From contig NZ_JAACYW010000080.1 of the NCBI RefSeq assembly GCF_015356825.1, forward strand, positions 1-40,082: 40,082 nt of DNA, in the 5' to 3' direction. The stretch is from Catenulispora rubra (GTDB lineage: Bacteria; Actinomycetota; Actinomycetes; Streptomycetales; Catenulisporaceae). Positions 15,517 through 23,676 of the stretch are shown piece by piece. Every line of letters begins with the position of its first letter. The first letter of the stretch is position 1. A program made the position numbers and the translations under genes. The notes below the pieces were generated by a model. It made no database searches. It had not been told where the DNA came from and was given only the letters and a program-made list of their open reading frames with translations.

Positions 15517-16757
15517 CGTGGCTTCTTCGCGTCGGCGATGATCTGCTGCAGAGCGGCGAACGAGGGCCGGTAGGTTCCGTCACCGCGCCGCAGCCCGAAG
15601 ACCAGGTGGTCGGCGGGCACGTCCTGGTAGGAGAACCAGAAGAAGGACACCACGTTCGGATACGAGGACAGCACCTCCACCTCCCGCCGGGCCTGCTGTA
15701 CCTGCGTCGCCTCCTGCGGCGCGACCTGGCTCGGCGGCCCCCAGATCAGGGCCGGGATGTTCTCCCCGGTCTCGGTGATCCAGATCGGCATGTGCGGGAC
15801 CCCGGCCTGGTTCAGCGCGGCGATGATGCTCGTCGGCGTCTTGCTGATGGCCAGGAAGGTGTTGCTGGTCGCCGGGTCGCCGGCCGGGTAGGGGTGGTAG
15901 CTGATCGCGTCGACCAGGCGCAGCGCGCCGGCCTTGTTCACCGCGGTGATGAAGTCGTACGGGGCGATGTACGGCGCGCCGGGGCTCGGATGGTCCGCCG
16001 CGAGGCCGCCCATGAGGATGTAGGAGTGCGGGTCCGCGGCACGGATCGCCGCGGAGACCGTCACCAGGAGCTTGGCGTAGTCCGCCGCGTTCGGGACCGG
16101 GGCCCAGGCATCGATGTTGGGCTCGTTCCACACTTCCCAGTAGTGCACGCCCCGTGCCGAGAAGCGCGCGACCGCCTGCTTCACGAACTTCGCGTACACC
16201 GTGTTGTCGGCAGGCGGGCAGGCGGCGGTGTCCTTGCAGGCCGCCTGGCGCGCCCACGGCGGCGGGAAGTCGAGGGTGGCCAACACCTTGATGCCACGGG
16301 CGTTCGCGCCCGCCACGACGTTGTCGAACTTGGAGAAGTCGGGCGGGTAGCCCGCTTCGCCCTGGTAGTCCTCCCAGCCGAAGTCGACGCGGATGTAGTC
16401 CATCCCGAGCTTCTTGGCGTCGTCGAGCGCGGTCTTGAGCTGGTCCGGCGTGTCGAACGTCAGCGTGTCGCTGTAGTCCAGACCCCACTTCATGGCGGCC
16501 AGCTGTGCGGGGTCGGCGGTGCTCGTGGTCGACGCCGTCCCGGGGACGGAGCCGGACGCGGAGCCGGAGCCTGCGCCTGCCGGCTGGGTCGCGCCGGACG
16601 CGCTCGTGGCGGTCGAAGGCCCGCTCGGGGAATGGCCGAACGCCGTGGGCTGGCCGGGGTCGCCGCCGGACACGGCGGTCGCGATGCCGGCGCCGATGAT
16701 GACCGCGGCCGCAGCGGCCCCGATGAAGGTCCAGTGCCGTCGCCTGCTGTTCACCAT
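15513..16757 (-). CDS. Membrane-anchored clan GH-A glycosidase, PslG/GH39-like
   Basis: A (beta/alpha)8-barrel glycoside hydrolase of 414 residues. An N-terminal Arg-rich start and a hydrophobic segment (WTFIGAAAAAVIIGAGIATAV, residues about 9-29) form a signal anchor, followed by a Ser/Thr/Ala/Gly-rich linker to about residue 80. The catalytic domain shows WNEPNIDAW with the acid/base Glu near residue 212 and WITETGEN with the nucleophile Glu near 329, the spacing of clan GH-A enzymes. Enzymes of the GH39/PslG type trim exopolysaccharide in biosynthetic loci, and the coupling to a GT2 gene agrees with that. It would act outside the membrane on the product or a lipid-linked intermediate. Exact family and bond cleaved are inference. 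Confidence 0.83.
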   Translation of the reverse strand: MVNSRRRHWTFIGAAAAAVIIGAGIATAVSGGDPGQPTAFGHSPSGPSTATSASGATQPAGAGSGSASGSVPGTASTTSTADPAQLAAMKWGLDYSDTLTFDTPDQLKTALDDAKKLGMDYIRVDFGWEDYQGEAGYPPDFSKFDNVVAGANARGIKVLATLDFPPPWARQAACKDTAACPPADNTVYAKFVKQAVARFSARGVHYWEVWNEPNIDAWAPVPNAADYAKLLVTVSAAIRAADPHSYILMGGLAADHPSPGAPYIAPYDFITAVNKAGALRLVDAISYHPYPAGDPATSNTFLAISKTPTSIIAALNQAGVPHMPIWITETGENIPALIWGPPSQVAPQEATQVQQARREVEVLSSYPNVVSFFWFSYQDVPADHLVFGLRRGDGTYRPSFAALQQIIADAKKPR

Positions 16758-16998
16758 TATGATTTCGGGGCCGGTGGCCGGCTGCCCTTCGCTCCCCTCG
16801 CCCGGACTTCGTCGTTTGGCGGATCCGGTCGGTGACCGGGAGCGACCGGGAGGCCGCCGTCCTCGCGGGCGCCCATAATAGGGGACTCCGCTCGCGAGCG
16901 TTCATGGTGTCATGGTTCGGCGTCTTCAGTGTGACCGCGCTGATTCTCGAACCCTGGCGGTTCGCACCCCCTGTCGGTCCGAGGATTGCGCGGCACTG
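16758..16998. promoter_or_regulatory. Divergent promoter region between glycosidase and GT4
   Basis: This 241-bp stretch separates two divergent starts and should contain both promoters. A CATAAT element at 16874-16879 is a possible -10, but no good -35 partner is seen 16-18 bp before it. No hairpin or clear operator was recognised. Confidence 0.3.
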
Positions 16999-18168
16999 GT
17001 GAGAATTCTGCACATCGTCAACCTGGGTTTCGAAGCCGGCGGCGCGGAGAAGTTCGTCCGCATGCTGCGGGACGGCCAGACGGCCCGGGGCCACCAGGTC
17101 CGGGTCGTGGCCCTCGACGCCCCCTCGGGCGGCCGGGCCGTCTTCGCCGACGACCTGATCCCCGAGGTGGCCGGCAACCCGCTCGGCAAGCTGGCCGGGT
17201 TCGTCTGGCACCGCCGGGCCTACCGCGGGGTGCGGCGGATCATGCGGGACTTCCGGCCGGACCAGGTCCATCTGCACACCATCGGCGGCTTCAGCCCGGC
17301 CGTGTTCCCGGCCACCCGCGGCGCGGTGCGGATCCTCACCATCCACGGCCCCGAGGACTGGACCAGGAAACTGCTGCGCTGGCAGGTCGCCGACAACGCC
17401 GGCCGGATACCGCTCGGCGCCCTGCCCCGCTACCTGCACCTGCGTCTCCTGATGCGGCCCGCCTACCTGCTCCTCGGACTGCGCCGGATCGACGGCTTCG
17501 CGGCCCCGAGCCGGTTCGTCGCCGAGCTGATCCGGCCCGACGCGGGCCGGGTGCCGATCCGGGTGATCCCGCACGCCGTGGACCGGGTCTTCACCCCGGC
17601 GCCGGTCTCGGAGGTGTGGCAGGCGGCCTACGTGGGCCGGCTCAGCCCCCTGAAGGGCGCGGACGTCCTGCTGGAAGCCTTCGGCATCCTGGCCCGGACG
17701 CAGCCGAAGGCGCGGCTCGTGGTCGTCGGCGACGGCCCGGACCGGGCACGCCTGGAGGAGCGCGCCGCCGACCTGGTGGCGGCCGGGACCGTCGAGTTCC
17801 GCGGCTGGCTGGCGCCGCCGCAGGTCGCGGAGTGCCTGCGCGGCTCGGCACTGCTGACCGTGCCGTCGACCACCCCGGAGATCTTCGGACTCACCGCCCT
17901 GGAGGCGCTCGGGCTGGGCCGGCCGCTGGTCGCCAGCCGGATCGGCGCGCTGCCGGAGCTGGTCGGGCCGGACAACGGGCTGCTGGTCGCCCCCGACGAC
18001 GCCGCCGCGCTGGCCGAGGCGCTGGCCGAGCTGCTCGGCGACGCCGAACGGCTGGCGCGGCTCGGGGAGGGCTCAGCCCGGCGCGCCGAGGCGTTCGGTC
18101 TGGACCGTTGTCTCGACGAGTACGAATCCTGGTATCAAGAGGCCGCCGCGGCCCGGGGGCGTCGGTAG
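16999..18168 (+). CDS. GT4 glycosyltransferase
   Basis: A family 4, GT-B glycosyltransferase of 389 residues from GTG 16999. It begins VRILHIVNLGFEAGGAEKFV, the standard N-domain acceptor loop, and has HAVDRVFTP, AAYVGRLSPLKGADVLLEAF and the E-x7-E motif in TTPEIFGLTALEALGLG. The frame is open to ATG 16912, but the extra 29 residues are Arg/Cys-rich and unlike the family, so GTG 16999 (with GAGG about 14 bases before) is preferred. It is divergent from the glycosidase-GT2 pair and convergent with the ATP-grasp gene, with 24 bp between stops. No membrane helix. Function within the glycan locus is by context. Confidence 0.88.
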   Translation: MRILHIVNLGFEAGGAEKFVRMLRDGQTARGHQVRVVALDAPSGGRAVFADDLIPEVAGNPLGKLAGFVWHRRAYRGVRRIMRDFRPDQVHLHTIGGFSPAVFPATRGAVRILTIHGPEDWTRKLLRWQVADNAGRIPLGALPRYLHLRLLMRPAYLLLGLRRIDGFAAPSRFVAELIRPDAGRVPIRVIPHAVDRVFTPAPVSEVWQAAYVGRLSPLKGADVLLEAFGILARTQPKARLVVVGDGPDRARLEERAADLVAAGTVEFRGWLAPPQVAECLRGSALLTVPSTTPEIFGLTALEALGLGRPLVASRIGALPELVGPDNGLLVAPDDAAALAEALAELLGDAERLARLGEGSARRAEAFGLDRCLDEYESWYQEAAAARGRR

Positions 18169-18192
18169 CACACTGCGCGTCCTAGCAGGCCA

Positions 18193-19452
18193 CTACCTGC
18201 GGCGGAGGCGGTTTTCCGCGACCTGCCACAGCGTCCGCGCACCGGTCAGGAAGAACGGCGCGAGGTCGTCGCGGGCGAACCAGGCGACCTCGTCCGCGGA
18301 ACGCATGGAGGACAGCCAGGAGCGCACAGACAGGCTCCCCTCCCGGCGATAGGCGAGGGCGGCGATCGGGTCGTAGTTCTCGACGACCAGGGTCCGGCCG
18401 GGCACCGCCGCCCCGGCGGGCACCTCGCGCCCGGTGAGGTCCAGGTGCATGGCCCGGACGACGTCGATGCCGGCCGAGTCCTGGAACAGCCGGAACTGGG
18501 CGCCGAGCCGGGGATTGAGGTCCAGGAGCCGGTAGCTGTCGTCGCGCGGGTCCCAGCGGTAGTCGAGGTCGACGGGCCCTCGGTAGCCCAGCCCGGACAG
18601 CAAGGCGACCGCCTCCGCGCGCAGCCGCTCGTTGGGCACCCACCGGCCGTAGCTGGTCAGCCCCGCGTGCGCCGGGAAGGAGCGCTCTTTGATCCCGGTG
18701 TGGCCGAACAGGCAGCGCGAGGCCGCGTCGAAGTAGCCGTGGAAGAACCAGTCCTGCGGCGGGCCCGCCGGCGCGGGCGCGAGGTACTCCTGGAGCAGCA
18801 GGCCGGTGTCCGGGCCGCCGCCGGTCGCCCGGCGGGCCCGCTCGACCACCGCGAGCATCTCCTCCGGGCTGCGGACCACGGTCGTGCTCGGCAGTCCGGC
18901 CGCCCGGTCGGCGGTCCAGGGCTGGTTCACCTTGGCCACGACGGGATATCCGCAGGCGTCCGCGAAGGCCGCGGCCTCGGCGGCGTCCGCCGGAACCGTC
19001 GTCGCCGGATGCGGCACCCCGGCGACGCGGCAGATCTCGGCGAGCGTCGCCTTCCCGGCCGCCCGGCGCGGCAGGTCGGCCGGCGGGTCCGGGAACAGGT
19101 ACCGGGAGCGCAGCTTGTCACCGTGCTCGGCCAGCAGGATCGCGCCCGCGTCGTCGGTGGTCACCAGGACCGCCGGGCCGGGCAGCCGGTCGGCGAGCCG
19201 GTCCAGCAGCTCGATCACGTCGTCGGGATGGCTCCGCTCCGGCATCGGCGACACCCTCCGGCAGGCATACCGGGACACCCCGGCCGGCGCGAACCGGTCC
19301 TCGCGCATGGCGTGGACCCGGACCCCCAGCCGCCCGAGGCTCCGGATCACCCCGAGCCCGCCGTGGTGGAAGACATTCCGGTCGAGTTTGAGGAGCACGG
19401 CGTCGGTCGCGGTATCCGCATCAACCGACGCTTTCAGTGACATGGCAACCAT
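18193..19452 (-). CDS. ATP-grasp family ligase
   Basis: A 419-residue ATP-grasp enzyme, a fold that joins a carboxylate to an amine or thiol through an acyl phosphate. An N-terminal pre-ATP-grasp domain (LKLDRNVFHHGGLGVIRSLGRLG) is followed by CGYPVVAKVNQPWTADR (ATP-binding Lys), LLLQEYLAPAP, and VDLDYRWDPRDDSYRLLDLNPRLGAQFRLF, which holds the metal-binding Asp and Asn. Length is typical of carboxylate-amine ligases. ATG 19452 or ATG 19443 may be the start; neither has a clear ribosome site. It lies 40 bp after the FAD oxidoreductase on the same strand, so the two are probably co-transcribed. It may add an amino acid or similar group to a sugar or lipid; the substrate is unknown. Confidence 0.85.
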   Translation of the reverse strand: MVAMSLKASVDADTATDAVLLKLDRNVFHHGGLGVIRSLGRLGVRVHAMREDRFAPAGVSRYACRRVSPMPERSHPDDVIELLDRLADRLPGPAVLVTTDDAGAILLAEHGDKLRSRYLFPDPPADLPRRAAGKATLAEICRVAGVPHPATTVPADAAEAAAFADACGYPVVAKVNQPWTADRAAGLPSTTVVRSPEEMLAVVERARRATGGGPDTGLLLQEYLAPAPAGPPQDWFFHGYFDAASRCLFGHTGIKERSFPAHAGLTSYGRWVPNERLRAEAVALLSGLGYRGPVDLDYRWDPRDDSYRLLDLNPRLGAQFRLFQDSAGIDVVRAMHLDLTGREVPAGAAVPGRTLVVENYDPIAALAYRREGSLSVRSWLSSMRSADEVAWFARDDLAPFFLTGARTLWQVAENRLRRR

Positions 19453-19492
19453 CTTAGGTAGAAGGTCAAGGCAGTCCGCGTCCCTTGCGAGG

Positions 19493-20692
19493 TCAGCGCG
19501 GAAGTCTCGGCGCGACGGTGCGGGCCGCGAACGCGGACCCGAACACGAAGCGCATGGACGGACCGAACGTCGCCGCCGAAGCCAGCCCGACGGCGAACAG
19601 CCCGGGCACCGAGGTGTTGAAGCCCCCGCCGAGGACCGGCGGGCCGTACGAGCCCCGCATCCCGCGGACCTGGCCGCGCAGCTCCTCGCCGAGCATTGTG
19701 AACTTCCGGACGTCCACATCGAACCCGGTTGCGGCTATGACGTGATCGGCCACGAGCTCGCGGCCGTCGGACAGCTCCAGCCGGAGCGCATCCCCCTCAG
19801 GCTTGGCCGAGGTGATCTCGGTACCGGTGCGGAGGTGTTCGGCGTCGAACGACTTGTCAAAACGGTCGTGGATCCACCACGAACCTTCCGGACCGAGCGT
19901 CCTGCGGACGACCTCCATGCGGTATCCCCTGGGCAACCGCCGGAACAGCTTCGGCAGGCTGCCCAGCACGATGTTGTAGTAGCCGGGCCCGAGGCCGTTC
20001 TCCGGCCGCCGGAGGTGCTCCCACAACGTCGCCGGACGGTCGCTCGGGAGGTTGTTCCACGCCAACGCACCGGTCCGCGCCACCAACGTGACATCGGCGC
20101 CCGCATCGTCCAACAGCACCGCGATCTCGATCGCCGCCTGCCCCGCGCCGACCACGATGATCCGCTTGTCGGCGAACCCGGACAAGTCGTTCACCGCGCT
20201 GCTGTGCAGCACCTGCGGCGCCTCGATCCCGACCAGTGCCTCGGGGAAGCGCGGGAAGGGCAGGAAGCCGGTGGCGAGCACCACCGAGCGCGCCCGCACC
20301 GAGGATCCGTCGGCCAGCGTCAGGGCGAACAGCGCGCCTTCGCGGTCGACGCGCAGGACGTCGGTCTCGTGCAGGTCCGGCGCGGTCTGCTCGCGGAACC
20401 AGCGGCCGTAGTCGACGAACGTCTCGATGGGTGTGGGCACGCCGTGCGCGTACGGCAGGCCTTCGAGGTCGCAGTACGCCTTCAGCGTGTACTGGTCGCG
20501 GGGATCCGACAGGTGCGAGGCCCAGGGCTCGGACTTGAGCTTCATGCCCAGCGGCATGTGCTCGGCCCAGGCCCGCATCGGCGTGCCGAACACGCGGGTG
20601 CGGGTGCCCCGCGCCTTGGCGTGCGCGGCCACCGAGAGACCGTAGGGCCCGGCACCCACCACGGCTGTGTCGAGGACCTCTGTACCTGTCAT
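19493..20692 (-). CDS. FAD-dependent oxidoreductase, flavin monooxygenase-like
   Basis: A 399-residue flavoprotein. DTAVVGAGPYGLSVAAHAK (residues about 7-25) is the FAD-binding Rossmann motif, VVLATGFLPFPRFPEAL follows, IIVVGAGQAAIEIAVLL is the NAD(P)H-binding motif, and VIAATGFDVD the closing ATG-type motif, an arrangement seen in Baeyer-Villiger and N-hydroxylating monooxygenases and in the family often annotated as potassium-transport flavoproteins. ATG 20692 has a strong ribosome site (AAGGAG, 5 bases before), so the longer open frame to 20917 is rejected. It is the first gene of the pair with the ATP-grasp ligase. A role in making an oxidised amino group for ligation is speculation; substrate unknown. 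Confidence 0.87.
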   Translation of the reverse strand: MTGTEVLDTAVVGAGPYGLSVAAHAKARGTRTRVFGTPMRAWAEHMPLGMKLKSEPWASHLSDPRDQYTLKAYCDLEGLPYAHGVPTPIETFVDYGRWFREQTAPDLHETDVLRVDREGALFALTLADGSSVRARSVVLATGFLPFPRFPEALVGIEAPQVLHSSAVNDLSGFADKRIIVVGAGQAAIEIAVLLDDAGADVTLVARTGALAWNNLPSDRPATLWEHLRRPENGLGPGYYNIVLGSLPKLFRRLPRGYRMEVVRRTLGPEGSWWIHDRFDKSFDAEHLRTGTEITSAKPEGDALRLELSDGRELVADHVIAATGFDVDVRKFTMLGEELRGQVRGMRGSYGPPVLGGGFNTSVPGLFAVGLASAATFGPSMRFVFGSAFAARTVAPRLPR

Positions 20693-21201
20693 CGCTTCTC
20701 CTTGTTCGGATCCCGCAGAACCTGTCCCCAGGTCTCGCGGACGCCTTCTGCCATGCATCCGGGCACGCCGACGGTCCCAGGACCGTCCCTGCTCGAATTC
20801 AGTGCCGACGTTCCGCCCCCAGACCCCCTCGACCAGCGCGAGCCGCCCCGCCGGCCGGGCCGGCCGGGCCGGCCGGGCCGGATCGGTGGTCGATCCGGCC
20901 GGCAGGCCTGGAGTCAATGCGGGGCGACATCGCGGTGTTCTGGAGATGAAGATACCGGTCAGCGCGCTGGATCAGTGCGGCAGGACATCGTAGCCGCGCT
21001 GGATGTAGTGGTGCAGTTAAACGGCTGGGAGGCCGGCCGCGCAAGTGCGCCACCTGCCTCCCGGGGTAAGCCCGGTCGGCTTCTCCCGACTTCCGTTGAT
21101 GACGGCAGGATCGGATCGGCGTCGGATCAGGGTCGGATCGGGATGGGATCGCGTTCGAACCGCAACTCGGATCGTGCGCAGATCAGGGCCCTGTCAAATC
21201 G
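20693..21201. other. Repeat-rich intergenic region between divergent genes
   Basis: These 509 bases lie between the FAD oxidoreductase (leftward) and GT87 gene (rightward), so both promoters should be within. Two repeat patches are seen: a 9-bp unit CCGGCCGGG repeated about 3.4 times at 20851-20881, and imperfect GGATCGG-type repeats at about 21108-21153. GCGCTGGAT occurs twice near 20959 and 20997. Open frames crossing it have repeat-driven composition and no ribosome site, so no gene is called. No convincing promoter hexamers were found. Confidence 0.5.
20851..20881. repeat. 9-bp tandem repeat
   Basis: CCGGCCGGG occurs three times in direct succession plus a partial fourth. Each unit contains the palindrome CCGGCCGG, so the tract could also fold on itself. 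It is noncoding and may be unstable in length. Confidence 0.85.
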
Positions 21202-22554
21202 GTGTTCCGCCGTTACAGTGACCCCCGCCTGCACCTCACGACCGCAGATGGGGCACCCGTGGATCTCTCGCGAAGCCGGCGACGTCTCGATCAAATACCG
21301 CGCGAGCTGTACGCCGCCGCCGGATGGCTCGTCACCCGCGCCGCCCTGTACCTCGCCGCCACCGGCCACGCGCCGAACCCGTGGCGCGACGAGGAGAACG
21401 CCGACGTCAGCGTCGTCTTCTCGCGCTGGGCGCAGGTCCTGCACGGCGGCCACTTCCCGCCGACGAGCGACGTCTCCTGGCAGTACCCGCCGGCCGCCGC
21501 CTGGGTGATGCTCGTCCCGCGCCACCTGGCGCGCTGGATGGGCGTCGACTACGCCTCGGCGTTCTTTCGGCTCATGCTGCTCGTCGACCTGCTCACCACG
21601 GTCCTGCTGGTCCTGCTCGCGCGCCGGTACGGCCGCTGGTCCGGGGTGTTCTTCTGGCTCGGCGTGATCCCGCTGATCGGGCCGATGGTGCTGGCCCGTT
21701 TCGATCTGCTGACGGCGCTGAGCGTCGCAGCGTTCTGTCTCAGCCGGTCGCCGCTTCTCGCCGGGGTGTTCGGCGGATTCGGCGCCGCGCTCAAGGTCTG
21801 GCCCGCGGTCATGGCGCTCGGGGTCCCGTGGGAACGCCGGCGCCTGCTCCGAACGGTGCTGGGCTTCGTGACGGGAGCGACCGTCGTCACGGCGGGCACG
21901 ATGCTGCTGCTGCCCGGCGGGACGGGATTCCTGCACGCCGAGAGGGGCCGCGGTCTGGAGATCGAGTCCGTGGCGGCGTTCCCGTTCCTGCTGATGGAAC
22001 ACACGGGGTCGCACCGCTGGACCACCGGCCAGTCATCGGGATCCATCGAGGTCTCCGGGCCCGGAGTGAAAGCCGTCGCGGGGCTCATGATCTGGCTGTC
22101 GGCGGCGGGCCTGATCGCGCTGACGGCCACGGTATGGAGGTTCCGATCGCGCCGCCGAGCCGCGTGGGCGGTCGAGATCCCGCTGGTCGCCCTGCTGATC
22201 CTGCTGGTGACCAGCCGGGTGCTCAGCCCGCAGTACATGATGTGGGCCGCCGTCCTCATGGCAGCGTGCCTCTGCTACCCGGACCATCGACAGAAACGCG
22301 CCGCGCGCTACCTCGTCGCGGTTGTCGCGCTCACCACCCTGGACTACCCGATCGGCTTCTTCGACCTGATGAACGGCGCCCCGAGCGGTCTGGAGATCGT
22401 CTCGCTGCGCAACGCCGCGCTGGTCGTCGTGCTCGCCGTCGCCTGGTACGGACTGCTCAGCCGCGACCACAGCACCGATGCGGGTACGGGCACCGACACC
22501 GATGAAACTGAAGACACCATGCTCGTGGAGGACGCGTCCGGCTACCCGGCCTGA
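21202..22554 (+). CDS. Polyprenol-phosphate-mannose-dependent mannosyltransferase-like (GT87)
   Basis: A polytopic GT-C type membrane protein of up to 450 residues with about ten helices. The first outer loop carries acidic WRDEENADVSVVF, then WQYPPAAAWVML, the short MVLARFDLLTAL motif, GFGAALKVWPAVMAL and RVLSPQYMMWAAVLM, the pattern of DUF2029/GT87 enzymes that move mannose from polyprenyl phosphate onto lipid-linked glycans outside the membrane. The C-terminal tail is Thr/Asp/Glu-rich (GTDTDETEDTMLVED). GTG 21202 is the longest start; GTG 21259 is an alternative and ribosome sites are weak for both. Its end overlaps the end of the convergent desaturase gene by 13 bp. It fits with the DPM-like GT2 at 4165 as carrier-sugar supplier. 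Confidence 0.82.
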   Translation: MFRRYSDPRLHLTTADGAPVDLSRSRRRLDQIPRELYAAAGWLVTRAALYLAATGHAPNPWRDEENADVSVVFSRWAQVLHGGHFPPTSDVSWQYPPAAAWVMLVPRHLARWMGVDYASAFFRLMLLVDLLTTVLLVLLARRYGRWSGVFFWLGVIPLIGPMVLARFDLLTALSVAAFCLSRSPLLAGVFGGFGAALKVWPAVMALGVPWERRRLLRTVLGFVTGATVVTAGTMLLLPGGTGFLHAERGRGLEIESVAAFPFLLMEHTGSHRWTTGQSSGSIEVSGPGVKAVAGLMIWLSAAGLIALTATVWRFRSRRRAAWAVEIPLVALLILLVTSRVLSPQYMMWAAVLMAACLCYPDHRQKRAARYLVAVVALTTLDYPIGFFDLMNGAPSGLEIVSLRNAALVVVLAVAWYGLLSRDHSTDAGTGTDTDETEDTMLVEDASGYPA

Positions 22555-23504
22555 AGCCGGTGCTCTGCCACGCGCCGGGGGTCGGGCCACCGGACGTTCG
22601 TGGCCCAGCCGAGCCGCTCGAACACCCGGATCACGCCGGCGGACAGGTCGATTTGCCCGCGATCCACACCGTGCCGCGCGCAGGACGGGTCGCTGTGATG
22701 AGTGTTGTGCCAGCTCTCCCCCATCGACAGCAGGGCCAGCGGCCAAAGGTTCGTGGCCCGGTCGTGCTTGCGGGTCGCGAAAGGTCGCGTCCCGAGCAGG
22801 TGACACAGGGAATTGACACTCCACGTCACGTGCTGGAGCAGGAACACCCGGGCCAGCCCGGCCCATATCAGGGCCGTGACTCCCGCGGTCCAGGCGAAGT
22901 CGCCGATCATCCAGCCGGCCAGCGCGGGCAAGGCCAGAGAGGCCACACACAGCGCCGGGAACAACCCCGAGACGCGGCGCATGGCCGGTTCGGCCACCAG
23001 GTCCGGAGCGAAGTGGTCGACGTCGGTCGGGTCGTCGCCGAACAGCCAGCCGAAGTGGGCGTGCGCGAGGCCGTGCAGCTGGCCGATCGGCCCGGTGCCG
23101 TACCGGTACGGCGAGTGCGGGTCGCCGGGCCGGTCGGTGAAGGCGTGATGCCGCCGGTGGGTCGCGACCCAGCTGATGGCCGAGCCCTGGAAGCTCATCG
23201 ATCCCGCGACCGCGAGCACGGTCCGCAAGGTCGGCGCGGCGGTGAAGCTCCGGTGGGTGAGCAGCCGGTGGAAGCCGACGGTCACGCCGAACCCGGTCAG
23301 GAAGTAGAAGAAGCCGGCCAGCAGCAGGTCGACCGCACCGACGCCTCTCCCCCACAGCAACCACACCGCGGCGACGAGCCCGGCCAACGGCGCGACGACG
23401 AGCAGCGCCGTCACGGCCACCTGGACCCGGCGCTGGAGGGGTGTCGTGGTGGTCAGTGGATGGCCGGGAAACGGCTCGACGCCGTCATAGGGAATCGCAA
23501 CCAT
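22542..23504 (-). CDS. Fatty-acid (acyl-CoA) delta-9-type desaturase
   Basis: A membrane-bound di-iron desaturase of 320 residues that introduces a double bond into fatty acyl chains. The three histidine boxes are present: HRLLTH, HRRHH (in VATHRRHHAFTDRPGDPHSP) and HNTHH (in GESWHNTHHSDP). Four hydrophobic segments are visible, including VAVTALLVVAPLAGLVAAVWLLW near the N-terminus. ATG 23504 has a GAGGTG ribosome site 7 bases before it, so the GTG at 23519 is rejected. It probably adjusts membrane fluidity; a link to the glycan locus is only positional. A perfect 12-bp palindrome lies upstream at 23557-23568. Confidence 0.92.
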   Translation of the reverse strand: MVAIPYDGVEPFPGHPLTTTTPLQRRVQVAVTALLVVAPLAGLVAAVWLLWGRGVGAVDLLLAGFFYFLTGFGVTVGFHRLLTHRSFTAAPTLRTVLAVAGSMSFQGSAISWVATHRRHHAFTDRPGDPHSPYRYGTGPIGQLHGLAHAHFGWLFGDDPTDVDHFAPDLVAEPAMRRVSGLFPALCVASLALPALAGWMIGDFAWTAGVTALIWAGLARVFLLQHVTWSVNSLCHLLGTRPFATRKHDRATNLWPLALLSMGESWHNTHHSDPSCARHGVDRGQIDLSAGVIRVFERLGWATNVRWPDPRRVAEHRLQAG

Positions 23505-23556
23505 GGCGATACACCTCACAAGCGAATGCAGCGAGGCGGGTCACGGGACCGGCGTG

Positions 23557-23568
23557 AGGTCTAGACCT
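23557..23568. promoter_or_regulatory. Palindrome AGGTCTAGACCT upstream of desaturase
   Basis: A perfect 12-bp palindrome 53 bp before the desaturase start. Its GGTCTAGACC core equals the centre of the DasR operator, but the outer bases differ from the DasR consensus. It is a candidate operator for the desaturase; the regulator is unknown. Confidence 0.45.
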
Positions 23569-23624
23569 GATCGGAAACTCGGTCGGCTGCGATGAATGAG
23601 TCCTTCGCCGACAGTCTACGCCCC

Positions 23625-23661
23625 GAAGAACCCCTGGCGGGAGGCCTGCCAGGGGTTCTTC
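23625..23661 (-). terminator. Strong hairpin after the DHA2 exporter gene
   Basis: Perfect 14-bp arms GAAGAACCCCTGGC (23625-23638) and GCCAGGGGTTCTTC (23648-23661) around a 9-base loop. It sits 16 bp beyond the stop of the leftward MFS gene and is the clearest terminator in the window, although no long T run follows. Confidence 0.85.
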
Positions 23662-23676
23662 CCATGAACTGTCAGT

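Noticed and set aside
16912..16998. N-terminal extension of the GT4 at 16999
   Set aside because: Extension is Arg/Cys-rich, unlike the family, which starts a few residues before the first beta strand.
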